From a bacterium (GTDB taxonomy: Bacteria; Auribacterota; UBA3054), in contig JAGCTE010000024.1 of NCBI GenBank assembly GCA_017963805.1, positions 1-62,307 on the forward strand: a DNA stretch of 62,307 bases, read 5' to 3'. The notes beneath the pieces are model-generated. The model saw only the letters and a list, made by a program, of their open reading frames with translations. It was not told the DNA's origin and searched no databases. Made by a program: the position numbers and the translations under genes. Position 1 is the stretch's first letter, and each line of letters begins with the position of its first letter. Positions 27,149 to 34,891 of the stretch are shown piece after piece.

Positions 27149-27812
27149 AATCCTTAAGGGCTTCCGCGACCGCGAAAAGGTCGGGAAGGATCATTAGCGC
27201 GCGATGCTCCTCCTCGGGGCCGGGAGCGACGAGATCAGGGACCATGATGGAAGTCATGCCGGCCCTTTTCGCGGCCTCTATGCCTGCCGGGGAATCTTCC
27301 AAGACAAGGCAGCGGGAAGGTTCGGCCTCGATCGTCCCGGCGGCCCTAAGGAAGATGTCAGGCTCCGGTTTGCTTTTGGGAACTTCCCAGCCGCTGGTCA
27401 CGGAGTTCACGCGGTGCAATAGATTCGCCATTTTCAGTTTCATAAGGATCTGGGATCTGGGAGAGCTGCTGGCCACCACTCTCGGCATTGAGCGTTCGTC
27501 GAGATACGCGAGCAGTTCCGCGAGTCCCGGCTTGGGCAAGCCCTCTCCCCTTCCTATCGCCTCGACGATCAGCTCGGCGCAGCGGTCCCTTACGGAATTG
27601 GTCGTCTCCTTGTCGAAGCCGTACTCCTTCTCAAAAAAGCCGTAGGTGTCGGACCTCGAGTGGCCGATCAGCTGCCTGAAAAAGGCGAAGGTCATTTCCC
27701 GTCCGTTTTTTTGCCTTATCGCCTCCGCCATGGCGCGCATGGCGACCGGCTCGGTGTCCAGCATAAGTCCGTCCAGGTCGAAGATGACCGCTTCTATTTT
27801 TCTTTTTTCCAT
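27141..27812 (-). CDS. HAD-superfamily hydrolase (beta-phosphoglucomutase-like)
   Basis: 223 residues with all HAD motifs: nucleophile DLDGLMLDTEP near residue 12-22, motif II VVASSSPRSQI, motif III lysine in KSKPEPDIFLRAA and motif IV LVLEDSPAGIEAAKRAGM. The cap between residues 20 and 90 fits the small alpha-helical cap of the phosphoglucomutase/phosphatase group. Substrate is not predictable. An extended -10 lies 7 nt before the ATG. It precedes mutL by 9 nt. Confidence 0.87.
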   Translation of the reverse strand: MEKRKIEAVIFDLDGLMLDTEPVAMRAMAEAIRQKNGREMTFAFFRQLIGHSRSDTYGFFEKEYGFDKETTNSVRDRCAELIVEAIGRGEGLPKPGLAELLAYLDERSMPRVVASSSPRSQILMKLKMANLLHRVNSVTSGWEVPKSKPEPDIFLRAAGTIEAEPSRCLVLEDSPAGIEAAKRAGMTSIMVPDLVAPGPEEEHRALMILPDLFAVAEALKDLL

Positions 27813-27819
27813 ATCCTTA

Positions 27820-27828
27820 ATTTTAGCA
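27820..27828 (-). promoter_or_regulatory. Extended -10 for the HAD gene
   Basis: Leftward TGCTAAAAT ends 7 nt before ATG 27812. The intervening AAGGAT could be a weak ribosome site if transcription started further up. Confidence 0.5.
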
Positions 27829-27843
27829 AAGCGCCTGAATTAA

Positions 27844-27852
27844 TGGTAGAAT
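27844..27852 (+). promoter_or_regulatory. Extended -10 for the exported protein at 27862
   Basis: TGGTAGAAT ends 9 nt before ATG 27862, giving an expected leader of only about 2-3 nt. It is divergent to the HAD promoter, with about 16 bp between the two -10 elements. Confidence 0.5.
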
Positions 27853-27861
27853 AATGACGAT

Positions 27862-28641
27862 ATGAAAAGACTAGCCTTTATTTTTGCCCTGGCGCTTTCC
27901 CTCTTCCTTTTCGCCGAAGAGGAGAGCGTGATGTTCGGAAAGCTTTCCTTCAAGGACGGCTCAGCTTCCGACTGCCTTGTCGTCTTCAGGACCAATTCCG
28001 AAGACAACACTTTCTTCTGCGAGATCCGCCGCAGGATAGATTCGAGGATAAGGTCCCAGGTCTTTCGCGGAGTGATGAAAGGGACATCATTCCAGGCGAA
28101 AAGCGGCGACGGGCGCCTCCAATTGTACGGCGTCATGGGTGAAAACGAATTCAACGCCGGAATCTTGGACGGCGAAGAGCTGCTTTACAGCCTCTCGGCC
28201 AAGGACGGGAGCAAGCTGATCGACGAAGACGCTTCTACGAACAATGACGGAGGAACATCAGGCGAAGCGATCCCGGAACCGCCGGAGCCCCCGAAAAGAC
28301 AGGAAACCCAAGCTGAAGAGATCAAGCCCGACCTCGCGAACGTCAGGATCTATGCTTACAAAGGAAAACTTTCCGGCAAGGAAGGCGAAAGGGACGCGGA
28401 ATTAAAAGCGTCCTTCTCGAACGGCAAGAACAACAACATGAACATCGTCGTAATGGTAGCGAAGTCGCCTGAAAGCGTCAGCGCCGAATTCTATTCCGGC
28501 GTGGCCGACAAGGGAAGATTCACCGCCATAAACCGAACCAAAAGCAAAATGATCAGCGGCAGATTCGACTCCAAAAAGCTGGAATCCGAGATCAAAGAGG
28601 AAGAGAGCGGCGAAACGAGCTCCTTTTCAGGCGAGCGCTGA
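27862..28641 (+). CDS. Exported protein of unknown function
   Basis: 259 residues. Signal peptide MKRLAFIFALALSLFLFA is followed by an acidic mature region. Residues 35-110 look beta-rich, a Pro/Glu-rich linker lies near residue 135-150 (EAIPEPPEPPKRQETQ), and a second beta-rich part ends in a charged low-complexity tail. No known domain is recognisable. It converges on hisI, 5 nt away, without any terminator between, so antisense overlap of the transcripts is likely. Confidence 0.72.
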   Translation: MKRLAFIFALALSLFLFAEEESVMFGKLSFKDGSASDCLVVFRTNSEDNTFFCEIRRRIDSRIRSQVFRGVMKGTSFQAKSGDGRLQLYGVMGENEFNAGILDGEELLYSLSAKDGSKLIDEDASTNNDGGTSGEAIPEPPEPPKRQETQAEEIKPDLANVRIYAYKGKLSGKEGERDAELKASFSNGKNNNMNIVVMVAKSPESVSAEFYSGVADKGRFTAINRTKSKMISGRFDSKKLESEIKEEESGETSSFSGER

Positions 28642-28646
28642 CAAGA

Positions 28647-29057
28647 TCATTCCGGAAGCTTTTCCAGTTTCCCTTCCGCTATTCTGCGGTAATAGCAGGA
28701 GCTTCTTGGGACGCCGTTTTTGTCCTTGGTGTGGCAGGCGCCCTTGCCTAAGGGCCTTACGAGGTAAAGAAGCGAATTCTGCTCGCAGTTCACCCTGATC
28801 TCGACTATCTCGAGAACGTCGCCGCTGGTCGCGCCCTTCTCCCACAGCTCGTTCCTGGACGTGCTCCAGAAAGTCGCGTGCCCGGTCTTTATGGTGTGGT
28901 CAAGGGCGGCCTGGTTGGCGTAGGCTATGATCAAGAGTTCGCCGGTCTCGGCGTCCTGGACGCCGACCGGAACGACGTCCGCCCCGCAGTTGGCGACTTT
29001 TTTCAGTTTTGTAAAATCAAGCTGCAGTTCTGAGCCTTCTTCCAATTCTTTAGACAT
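28647..29057 (-). CDS. hisI: Phosphoribosyl-AMP cyclohydrolase
   Basis: A stand-alone 136-residue HisI domain without the HisE part. Metal-binding signature residues are seen in HATFWSTSRNELWEKGATSG, VRVNCEQNSLLYLV-like and GACHT...SCYYRR, with GTCHT-type cysteine-histidine features. It opens the purine ring of PR-AMP in the third step of histidine synthesis. No other his gene is here. It is 4 nt behind the O-antigen ligase, lacks a clear Shine-Dalgarno sequence, and is the last gene of the uvrD run. Confidence 0.93.
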   Translation of the reverse strand: MSKELEEGSELQLDFTKLKKVANCGADVVPVGVQDAETGELLIIAYANQAALDHTIKTGHATFWSTSRNELWEKGATSGDVLEIVEIRVNCEQNSLLYLVRPLGKGACHTKDKNGVPRSSCYYRRIAEGKLEKLPE

Positions 29058-29061
29058 AACT

Positions 29062-30531
29062 TTAATTTTGGGTTTCTTTGGGATCGTCGTGCCCGCAGAG
29101 CGCCAGGGCCATGACAGCCAGGGCCGTTACGGTCACGCCGGGAACGTAAAAATCGAAATCCAGCAGGTTGTGGATGAAAAATCCGCCGGAAGCCAGGATG
29201 CAGGAGAGCTGAAGCGCGTCCTTCTTTACGGAGGCTTTGAAATTGTCCCAGCCGTTCGTAATGGGAAGGCAGCAGGCCAGAAGCCAGCCGATCCCGGCGA
29301 ACATGCCGAATTCCGCCCACATCTGGAGGATGGTGTTGTGCACGAACTTGCTCGGTTCGGAGCCTTGCGGCGCCCAGACTTTGTACCACCTCGCGAAAGA
29401 GTTTATGCCGTATCCCGTCAGGGCCTTCTGCTTGATCATCTTGAAGGCGACCTTCCAGTACGTCAGCCGCGCGCCGCCGGAAGAGCTGAGCTTTTTGGCA
29501 AGGTTGGAGCCGTAGCCCCAGACGAAGCCCAAGGTCGTTATTACCGCTCCGGCGATGAATACCGAGATGAGGAAATTGAGCGAGACTTCCTTCGCCCTGT
29601 AAAGCACGAAGCTAAAGACGAGCGTGAGTAGGAAAGTCAGCGCGATCACCGATTTCGATCTGGTGAAGAAAAGGACGCAAAGGGAAACGACGGCCGTGAG
29701 CAGCCCGATGCAGCGGAGGATCTTCTCATCCTTGGTCTTCCAGAGCCCCAAACTCAAAAGGAAGACCATCATGGCGTAGGAAGCGAGGATGTTGGGAGAC
29801 GTGAAGGTGGCGGTTATCCTCGGGGAGAGAAGACGGTTCATGGTGTACGTGTCCGCGGCGTCGTGGCTCGTTTTGAACCATTCGTTGGTGTAGGCCGCGA
29901 AGCTGGCGAAACCGTGTTCCTGGGCGAAAAGCTCCCTCGTCTTGGAAAGCCCTCCCAAAAGCTGGAAGAAGGCGTTCTGCGCCACGAAGAGCATGGAAAG
30001 GCAGATCACGACGGCGATAACATGCCGCCGCTTGGAAGTCAAAGCGACAACGGCCGAGGCGTAGAAAAAGGCCCCGTAGAGAATGAAGAGGGCTCCGCCC
30101 CAGGGATCCCGGAATTCCGGGATCTTGGCCATCTTGAAAGAGGCCATGATGGAGAGCATCAGAAAGGCCCAGCCAAGGCCGATGTACGTCACGTTGTGAT
30201 TCTTTTTCAAAACGCGGCACTTGGCCACAAGGGACAAAACCGCGAAGACGCCGATAAAGAAGAGCAGATACTCAAGGTTCCTGTTGGGGTATGAGTATTG
30301 GAAAAGCGCGACGTAAGCGTTCGACACCAAAGAGGGGAAGTCGGCTTTTTCCGGCATGAGGCTGACGCTTCTTTCCACGAGAGTCTTCTGAAGCTCCGGA
30401 TGCTGCGGCGTCCCGAACCAAAGGGGCGACCAGAAAAGCGCGATAAGGATGGCGATGAAAAGTATCTTCCCGGCCAGTCTTCCGAAAGCCGTTTCCCTGT
30501 CGGTAATGACGCCTAGCGAATTTTGCTCCAT
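29062..30531 (-). CDS. O-antigen ligase/polymerase-family membrane protein (Wzy_C)
   Basis: 489 residues with about ten to twelve hydrophobic helices. The large loop before the last helices holds LTGYGINSFARWYKVWAPQGSEPSKFVHNTILQMWAEFG, with FVHN-x-I-L and the conserved histidine typical of the WaaL/Wzy_C family. Such proteins attach O-antigen or polymerise surface glycans at the periplasmic face of the inner membrane. No glycosyltransferase cluster is adjacent, so the substrate is unknown. A GGAG site lies inside the end of pyrK, and the genes overlap by 19 nt. Confidence 0.88.
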   Translation of the reverse strand: MEQNSLGVITDRETAFGRLAGKILFIAILIALFWSPLWFGTPQHPELQKTLVERSVSLMPEKADFPSLVSNAYVALFQYSYPNRNLEYLLFFIGVFAVLSLVAKCRVLKKNHNVTYIGLGWAFLMLSIMASFKMAKIPEFRDPWGGALFILYGAFFYASAVVALTSKRRHVIAVVICLSMLFVAQNAFFQLLGGLSKTRELFAQEHGFASFAAYTNEWFKTSHDAADTYTMNRLLSPRITATFTSPNILASYAMMVFLLSLGLWKTKDEKILRCIGLLTAVVSLCVLFFTRSKSVIALTFLLTLVFSFVLYRAKEVSLNFLISVFIAGAVITTLGFVWGYGSNLAKKLSSSGGARLTYWKVAFKMIKQKALTGYGINSFARWYKVWAPQGSEPSKFVHNTILQMWAEFGMFAGIGWLLACCLPITNGWDNFKASVKKDALQLSCILASGGFFIHNLLDFDFYVPGVTVTALAVMALALCGHDDPKETQN

Positions 30532-31283
30532 AAGATCTCCTTAGCGTTGAAAGCGGGGCCTTCCTTGCAAACTCTCTTCATGCCTTCCGTCGTCGGGACC
30601 ACGCAGCCGACGCAGACGCCCATGCCGCAGCCCATGTAAGCTTCCAAAAGGACCTCAAGTTCCAAGCCTTTGCTTTCTGAAAAAGCGGACAAAGCCTTCA
30701 GCATAGGCCAGGGGCCGCAGGCGAAAAGCTTCGTGCCGCCGTCCAAGGGGGCTTTTTCCTCCAGCGCCGTCACAACGGTACCCTTGACGCCCGCCGACCC
30801 GTTGTCGGTCGCGCAGACGGGCTCTATGCCGAGTTTTTCGAACTCGTCAAGAAGAAGCAGGTCACCTTTGTCGCGCGCTCCCAAAACGACGGAAACTTTC
30901 TTCCCCTCGGTTTTCAGCTGCTTAGCCAGATAAAGGAGAGGGGGCGTGCCTACGCCGCCGCCAACTAGCAGAGCGCTCCCGCAGTCAGTGTCGAAGCCGT
31001 TCCCCAAAGGACCTATTATGTCGAGTTTCGAAGAGGGCTCGAGAGTTCCCAAATATTCCGTGCCCTTGCCTATCATGCGGAAAACGAAAGCAAGCGTCCC
31101 CTTCTCCCTGTCGGCCATGGATATGGAAATAGGCTTGCGCAAAAGGGTGGCGCCGTTGGTAGAAAGTTCGGCGAACTGGCCGGGACGCGCCATATTAGAA
31201 AGGCGCGGCGCCTCGACGACCAGCATGCGGTGGTCGTTGTTTAGCGCCTTATTATCCAAAACTACTGTTGTTTCTCGATCCAT
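30513..31283 (-). CDS. pyrK: Dihydroorotate dehydrogenase electron-transfer subunit (PyrK-type)
   Basis: 256 residues of the ferredoxin-reductase-like family. Visible are LLRKPISISMADREKG for FAD binding, LVGGGVGTPPLLYLAKQLK for NAD binding and a C-terminal CGMGVCVGCVVP...CKEGPAF cysteine set for [2Fe-2S]. In class 1B dihydroorotate dehydrogenase PyrK passes electrons from PyrD to NAD. pyrD does not adjoin it; the gene upstream codes for a DUF362-ferredoxin protein. A general electron-transfer role is therefore also possible. Confidence 0.85.
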   Translation of the reverse strand: MDRETTVVLDNKALNNDHRMLVVEAPRLSNMARPGQFAELSTNGATLLRKPISISMADREKGTLAFVFRMIGKGTEYLGTLEPSSKLDIIGPLGNGFDTDCGSALLVGGGVGTPPLLYLAKQLKTEGKKVSVVLGARDKGDLLLLDEFEKLGIEPVCATDNGSAGVKGTVVTALEEKAPLDGGTKLFACGPWPMLKALSAFSESKGLELEVLLEAYMGCGMGVCVGCVVPTTEGMKRVCKEGPAFNAKEILWSKIR

Positions 31284-31287
31284 TTTC

Positions 31288-32469
31288 TTATATGCTGAAT
31301 TTGGATATCAATTTACCAAAAATGTTGTTCAAAAAGTTAAGAAGCGAAGTGAAGTGGAAGATGCGGTCCAAAACGGAACGCTTCAGCTTGATGGCGTCCG
31401 CCGGGCAGAATTCGTGGCAGCAGTAGCAGCGGATGCAGTCTTTGCTGACGGTTCTTCCCCTTTCGGGATCGATGGCTGGCGGCTTGACCGGGCAGCCGTT
31501 CCTGCAGCGGAAGCATTTTATGCACTTTTTGGGATCGATCTCAGGGTGCGGCGCCCACTGCGCTCCGAACCAGCGCATGAACCACTTTGGCATCGGCAGC
31601 ATCCTAATGATGTCCTTGCTGTGGGAGACCTGCCTGAAGTCTTTGACTTTCACTTCCTCGGGCGTGAGCAGCGGGAAAGTCGACTTCTCCTCGCCCTCGC
31701 CGAAACCAAGGCGCAGCGCCGCCGTAACGGTCGGGACCTTCATGGGATCCAAGCCTATGATGCGGCAGGCCGCCATGTCGACGGCGAGCAGATCTCTGGA
31801 AGCCAGAAGCAAGCCTAGTTCCTTGGGGCTTCCGCCGGAAGGGCCGTCCCCTTCCATCGCCACTATGCCGTCCATCACGGCCAGCGCGATGTTCGCGGTC
31901 TTGTTGATCTCGATCATCAGTTCGCCCATAAGGTCGTTGTCCCTGAGGCGCAGGTGATAATTGCTCTTCCTGACGCCGACCATGAGCCCGTACTGGTTTT
32001 TTATCGCGCCGGTGAAATTCATCTGAACGTGCGTCTTCAGTTTCGGCAGCGTTATTATGACGTCGGCTTCCTTTACGGCCCTGGCCAGGATCAGCCTTTG
32101 CGAGACGCGGTTCTCCGGCCTTGGGTAAACGTCCTCGTTCTCGAAGTCCGCGACCGCGACGTTCTCCCTTTCCAATATCTCCTCCAAGCCTCCGGCTTTG
32201 ATGGCGGACCTGAGCGTGCCCATTCCGGGACTGTCGCCCACAAGAGGAATGCCGCCCGATTCCTTCACCAAAACTATCATGGCTTCCACCAGCCTCGGAT
32301 CGGTGGTGACGGCTTTTTCAATGTTGTACGAGCCTAGGAGATTGGCTTTCAGAAGGACCTTTTGTCCCGGCTTTACGAAAGCCTCCATGCCCCCTAAGGG
32401 GGCCAAAAGTTCGCGCAGCTTCGGAAGGATTTCCGCATAGGTCGCGCGGACGATCGTTACTTGCGACAT
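31288..32469 (-). CDS. DUF362 protein with two C-terminal [4Fe-4S] ferredoxin motifs
   Basis: 393 residues. The N-terminal 290 match DUF362, with VKPGQKVLLKANLLGSY, TTDPRLVEAMIVLVKESGG, GDSPGMG and LPKLKTHVQMNFTGAIKNQYGLM. Near residue 320-360 two ferredoxin sets follow, CIKCFRCRNGCPV and CIRCYCCHEFCP, with eight cysteines. DUF362 is of unknown function, often paired with ferredoxin domains and thought to act in redox or cofactor chemistry. It overlaps the uvrD end by 13 nt and precedes pyrK by 4 nt, so a redox role with PyrK is plausible. Confidence 0.87.
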   Translation of the reverse strand: MSQVTIVRATYAEILPKLRELLAPLGGMEAFVKPGQKVLLKANLLGSYNIEKAVTTDPRLVEAMIVLVKESGGIPLVGDSPGMGTLRSAIKAGGLEEILERENVAVADFENEDVYPRPENRVSQRLILARAVKEADVIITLPKLKTHVQMNFTGAIKNQYGLMVGVRKSNYHLRLRDNDLMGELMIEINKTANIALAVMDGIVAMEGDGPSGGSPKELGLLLASRDLLAVDMAACRIIGLDPMKVPTVTAALRLGFGEGEEKSTFPLLTPEEVKVKDFRQVSHSKDIIRMLPMPKWFMRWFGAQWAPHPEIDPKKCIKCFRCRNGCPVKPPAIDPERGRTVSKDCIRCYCCHEFCPADAIKLKRSVLDRIFHFTSLLNFLNNIFGKLISKFSI

Positions 32470-34721
32470 GTTTTCCCCGTACCGGATTTAAGCGGTTTAA
32501 GTTTCGCGTATTTCGCCACCAAAACTTTGGGCGCCGGCAGATTCTCGAACTCGATCGTCAGTCTCGCCGACTCGCCTTCACCGGAAATGGAGGAGATGAC
32601 GCCGTTGCCGAAGTGCGTGTGCACAACGGCCATTCCGACGGTGAGGTCGCCGGTGTCAACCGTGCCGGCCGGTTTGGAAGGAAGCTTTTGCGAGCCCGCG
32701 GTTTCGGATAGGAGGATCTTGCGACTGCTGAAGCGGCGCTCCACGTGATTGGAAGCGATCTCGCCCAGGAAGCGGGAAGGATCCCTGGACTGGTTGACGC
32801 CGAACATCACCCTCTTCAGGGCGCAGGACAAAAAGAGCCTTTCCTTGGCGCGCGTCATGCCGACGTAGCAGAGCCTTCTCTCCTCTTCGATCTCGTCCTT
32901 TACGCCCTTGGCGTTGATGTGCGGGAAGAGGTCCTCCTCCATGCCCATGATGAAGACGACCGGGAACTCCAGTCCCTTGGCGTTGTGGATCGTCATTAGG
33001 GTAAGCGTGTCGGCTTCGTCGTTCCACTTGTCGATGTCGGCCGTGATGGCCACTTCGTTAAGGAAGCCTTCCGTGGAAGCCTTTTCATCCGTCGTAGTGT
33101 TCTCGTAGTCGGCCACCGCGGACAAAAGCTCGCCGATGTTCTCCCGCCTCATAACGTCTTCCTCGTCGTCGCTTGGGCAGATCTTCTCTATGTATTCGGT
33201 CTTCTCGAGGATGAAATTCAAAAACTCCGTCGGCAGCATCCTCTTCTGGGCTTCCGTCAGCTCTTCCATGAGCTCGAGGAACTTCTGAAGCTTTTTGTGC
33301 ACGGCGTCCGTGAAGCGGTCGATGCGGCGGTGCTGCTCTATGGCCTCGTAGAAAGTGATGCCGGCCGTCTGGGCGAAGCTGGCAAGCGTCTCCTGCGTCG
33401 TTTCTCCCAAGCCCCTGGTCGGGCTGTTGATTATCCTGCGCAAGCTGACGTCGTCAAAATTGTTGAGGGCCGCGCGCATGTAAGCGAGCTGGTCCTTGAT
33501 CTCGCGGCGGCTGTAGAAGCCGGTGTCGCCGACCAGCTTGTAGGGAATGCGGTTCTTTACCATCGCCTCCTCTATGAGGCGGGAGAGCAAGTGCACGCGG
33601 TAGAAGACCACGATGTCGTGCCGCTTGTAGCCCTCGCGCAAAAGTTTCTTCACCTGCCTTATGATCTCGTCCGTCTCTTCGTGCTCGTCCTTGGCGCTGT
33701 AAAAAGAGACTTTCTTGCCGGGCCCGTTCTCGGACGTCAGGTTCTTTTCCCAGCGTCCGGCGTTCTGCGCGATGACGTCGTTGGCGGCGTCAAGGATGGC
33801 CGAGGTGGAGCGGTAGTTCCTTTCCAGCACGGTCTTTTTGGCTTCGGGATAGTCTTTTTCGAAAGAGAGGATGTTGCCGATCTCGGCGCCGCGGAAACGG
33901 TAGATCGACTGGTCGGGATCGCCCACCACGAAAAGGTTCCTGTGCTTCTCGCTGAGCATCCTGACCAGCTGGTACTGGGCGTAATTGGTGTCCTGGTACT
34001 CGTCGACCAATACATAGTCGAAACTGTCCTGGTAAAACTTCAGGACCTCGGGCTCGCGCTTGAAGAGCAGGACGGTGCGCATGATAAGGTCGTCGAAATC
34101 CAGAGCCCTGACGCGCTTGAGCTCCTTCTCGTATTCCTTGTAGACCTTGGCCACCAGCTCGTCGTTGTACTCCTTGGACTTCTCCGCCCTCTTCAAATAT
34201 TTGTCGGCGCTCTCCAATCTATCCTTGGCCAGGCCTATGGCGTTGGCGAAATACTGGGGCTTCAGACGCTTGTCACCTATGTCCTGGCGGCGCATGCACT
34301 CTTTCAGAAGCATCAGTTGGTCGTTCTGGTCGTAGATGACGAAGCCTTTGTCAAACCCGATCTTTTCGCGGTTGGCTCTCAGGACCTTCAGGCAGAAGGA
34401 GTGGAAAGTGGAAATGGGAACGTACTTCCCCACCAGTTGATCTACTCTGGAAGCCATTTCCTGGGCCGCCTTGTTCGTAAAGGTGACGGCAAGGATCCTG
34501 TGAGGCGCCATCCCTTTGGAGACAAGATAAGCGATGCGGTAGGTGAGCACGCGCGTCTTGCCGCTGCCGGCGCCGGCTACGACCAGCTGCGGTCCGTTCT
34601 CAGCCGTCACAGCCGCAAGCTGCTCGGCGTTGAGGGAAGACTTGAGATCAAATGAGCTTTTGGCGGCGGCCGCCTTCGCGGGAGCGTTTTTGGCCTTGGC
34701 AATTTTTTTCGCAGTTGCCAT
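32457..34721 (-). CDS. UvrD/PcrA-family ATP-dependent DNA helicase
   Basis: 754 residues of superfamily 1A helicase. Walker A is AGAGSGKT near residue 49-56, motif II DEYQDTNYAQYQLV, motif III GDPDQSIYRFRGA, and motifs V/VI LTLMTIHNAKGLEFP and LCYVGMTRAKERLFL. Size fits PcrA/UvrD, which act in nucleotide excision and mismatch repair and replication restart. The first 25 residues are an Ala/Lys-rich tail. The C-terminal 60 residues have the VVHTHFGNGVI Tudor-like module that PcrA uses to bind RNA polymerase. An extended -10 lies about 60 nt upstream. Confidence 0.95.
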   Translation of the reverse strand: MATAKKIAKAKNAPAKAAAAKSSFDLKSSLNAEQLAAVTAENGPQLVVAGAGSGKTRVLTYRIAYLVSKGMAPHRILAVTFTNKAAQEMASRVDQLVGKYVPISTFHSFCLKVLRANREKIGFDKGFVIYDQNDQLMLLKECMRRQDIGDKRLKPQYFANAIGLAKDRLESADKYLKRAEKSKEYNDELVAKVYKEYEKELKRVRALDFDDLIMRTVLLFKREPEVLKFYQDSFDYVLVDEYQDTNYAQYQLVRMLSEKHRNLFVVGDPDQSIYRFRGAEIGNILSFEKDYPEAKKTVLERNYRSTSAILDAANDVIAQNAGRWEKNLTSENGPGKKVSFYSAKDEHEETDEIIRQVKKLLREGYKRHDIVVFYRVHLLSRLIEEAMVKNRIPYKLVGDTGFYSRREIKDQLAYMRAALNNFDDVSLRRIINSPTRGLGETTQETLASFAQTAGITFYEAIEQHRRIDRFTDAVHKKLQKFLELMEELTEAQKRMLPTEFLNFILEKTEYIEKICPSDDEEDVMRRENIGELLSAVADYENTTTDEKASTEGFLNEVAITADIDKWNDEADTLTLMTIHNAKGLEFPVVFIMGMEEDLFPHINAKGVKDEIEEERRLCYVGMTRAKERLFLSCALKRVMFGVNQSRDPSRFLGEIASNHVERRFSSRKILLSETAGSQKLPSKPAGTVDTGDLTVGMAVVHTHFGNGVISSISGEGESARLTIEFENLPAPKVLVAKYAKLKPLKSGTGKTCRK

Positions 34722-34781
34722 AAAAGTGGAGCGGGTGGATTGGTTAAAAGTTCAATAAATATCAAGTACCTTTATATGTTT

Positions 34782-34790
34782 ATTTTATCA
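34782..34790 (-). promoter_or_regulatory. Extended -10 for uvrD
   Basis: Leftward TGATAAAAT gives a leader of about 55 nt before ATG 34721. The reading of -35 is uncertain. Confidence 0.45.
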
Positions 34791-34880
34791 AACCTCGCCT
34801 GAAATTACAAGGCGGGATGTCGGCAAAATCAAGACGCTTCCGCGCCCTTTTCCACTACGAGCTAAAGCATTCTAAAAAGC

Positions 34881-34886
34881 TAGAAT
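34881..34886 (+). promoter_or_regulatory. -10 (TAGAAT) for the pseudopilin-like gene, leaderless arrangement
   Basis: TAGAAT ends 5 nt before ATG 34892. No ribosome site lies between, and no TG extension is seen. It also argues against the longer reading that would begin at 34817, upstream of this element. Confidence 0.4.
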
Positions 34887-34891
34887 ATGGC

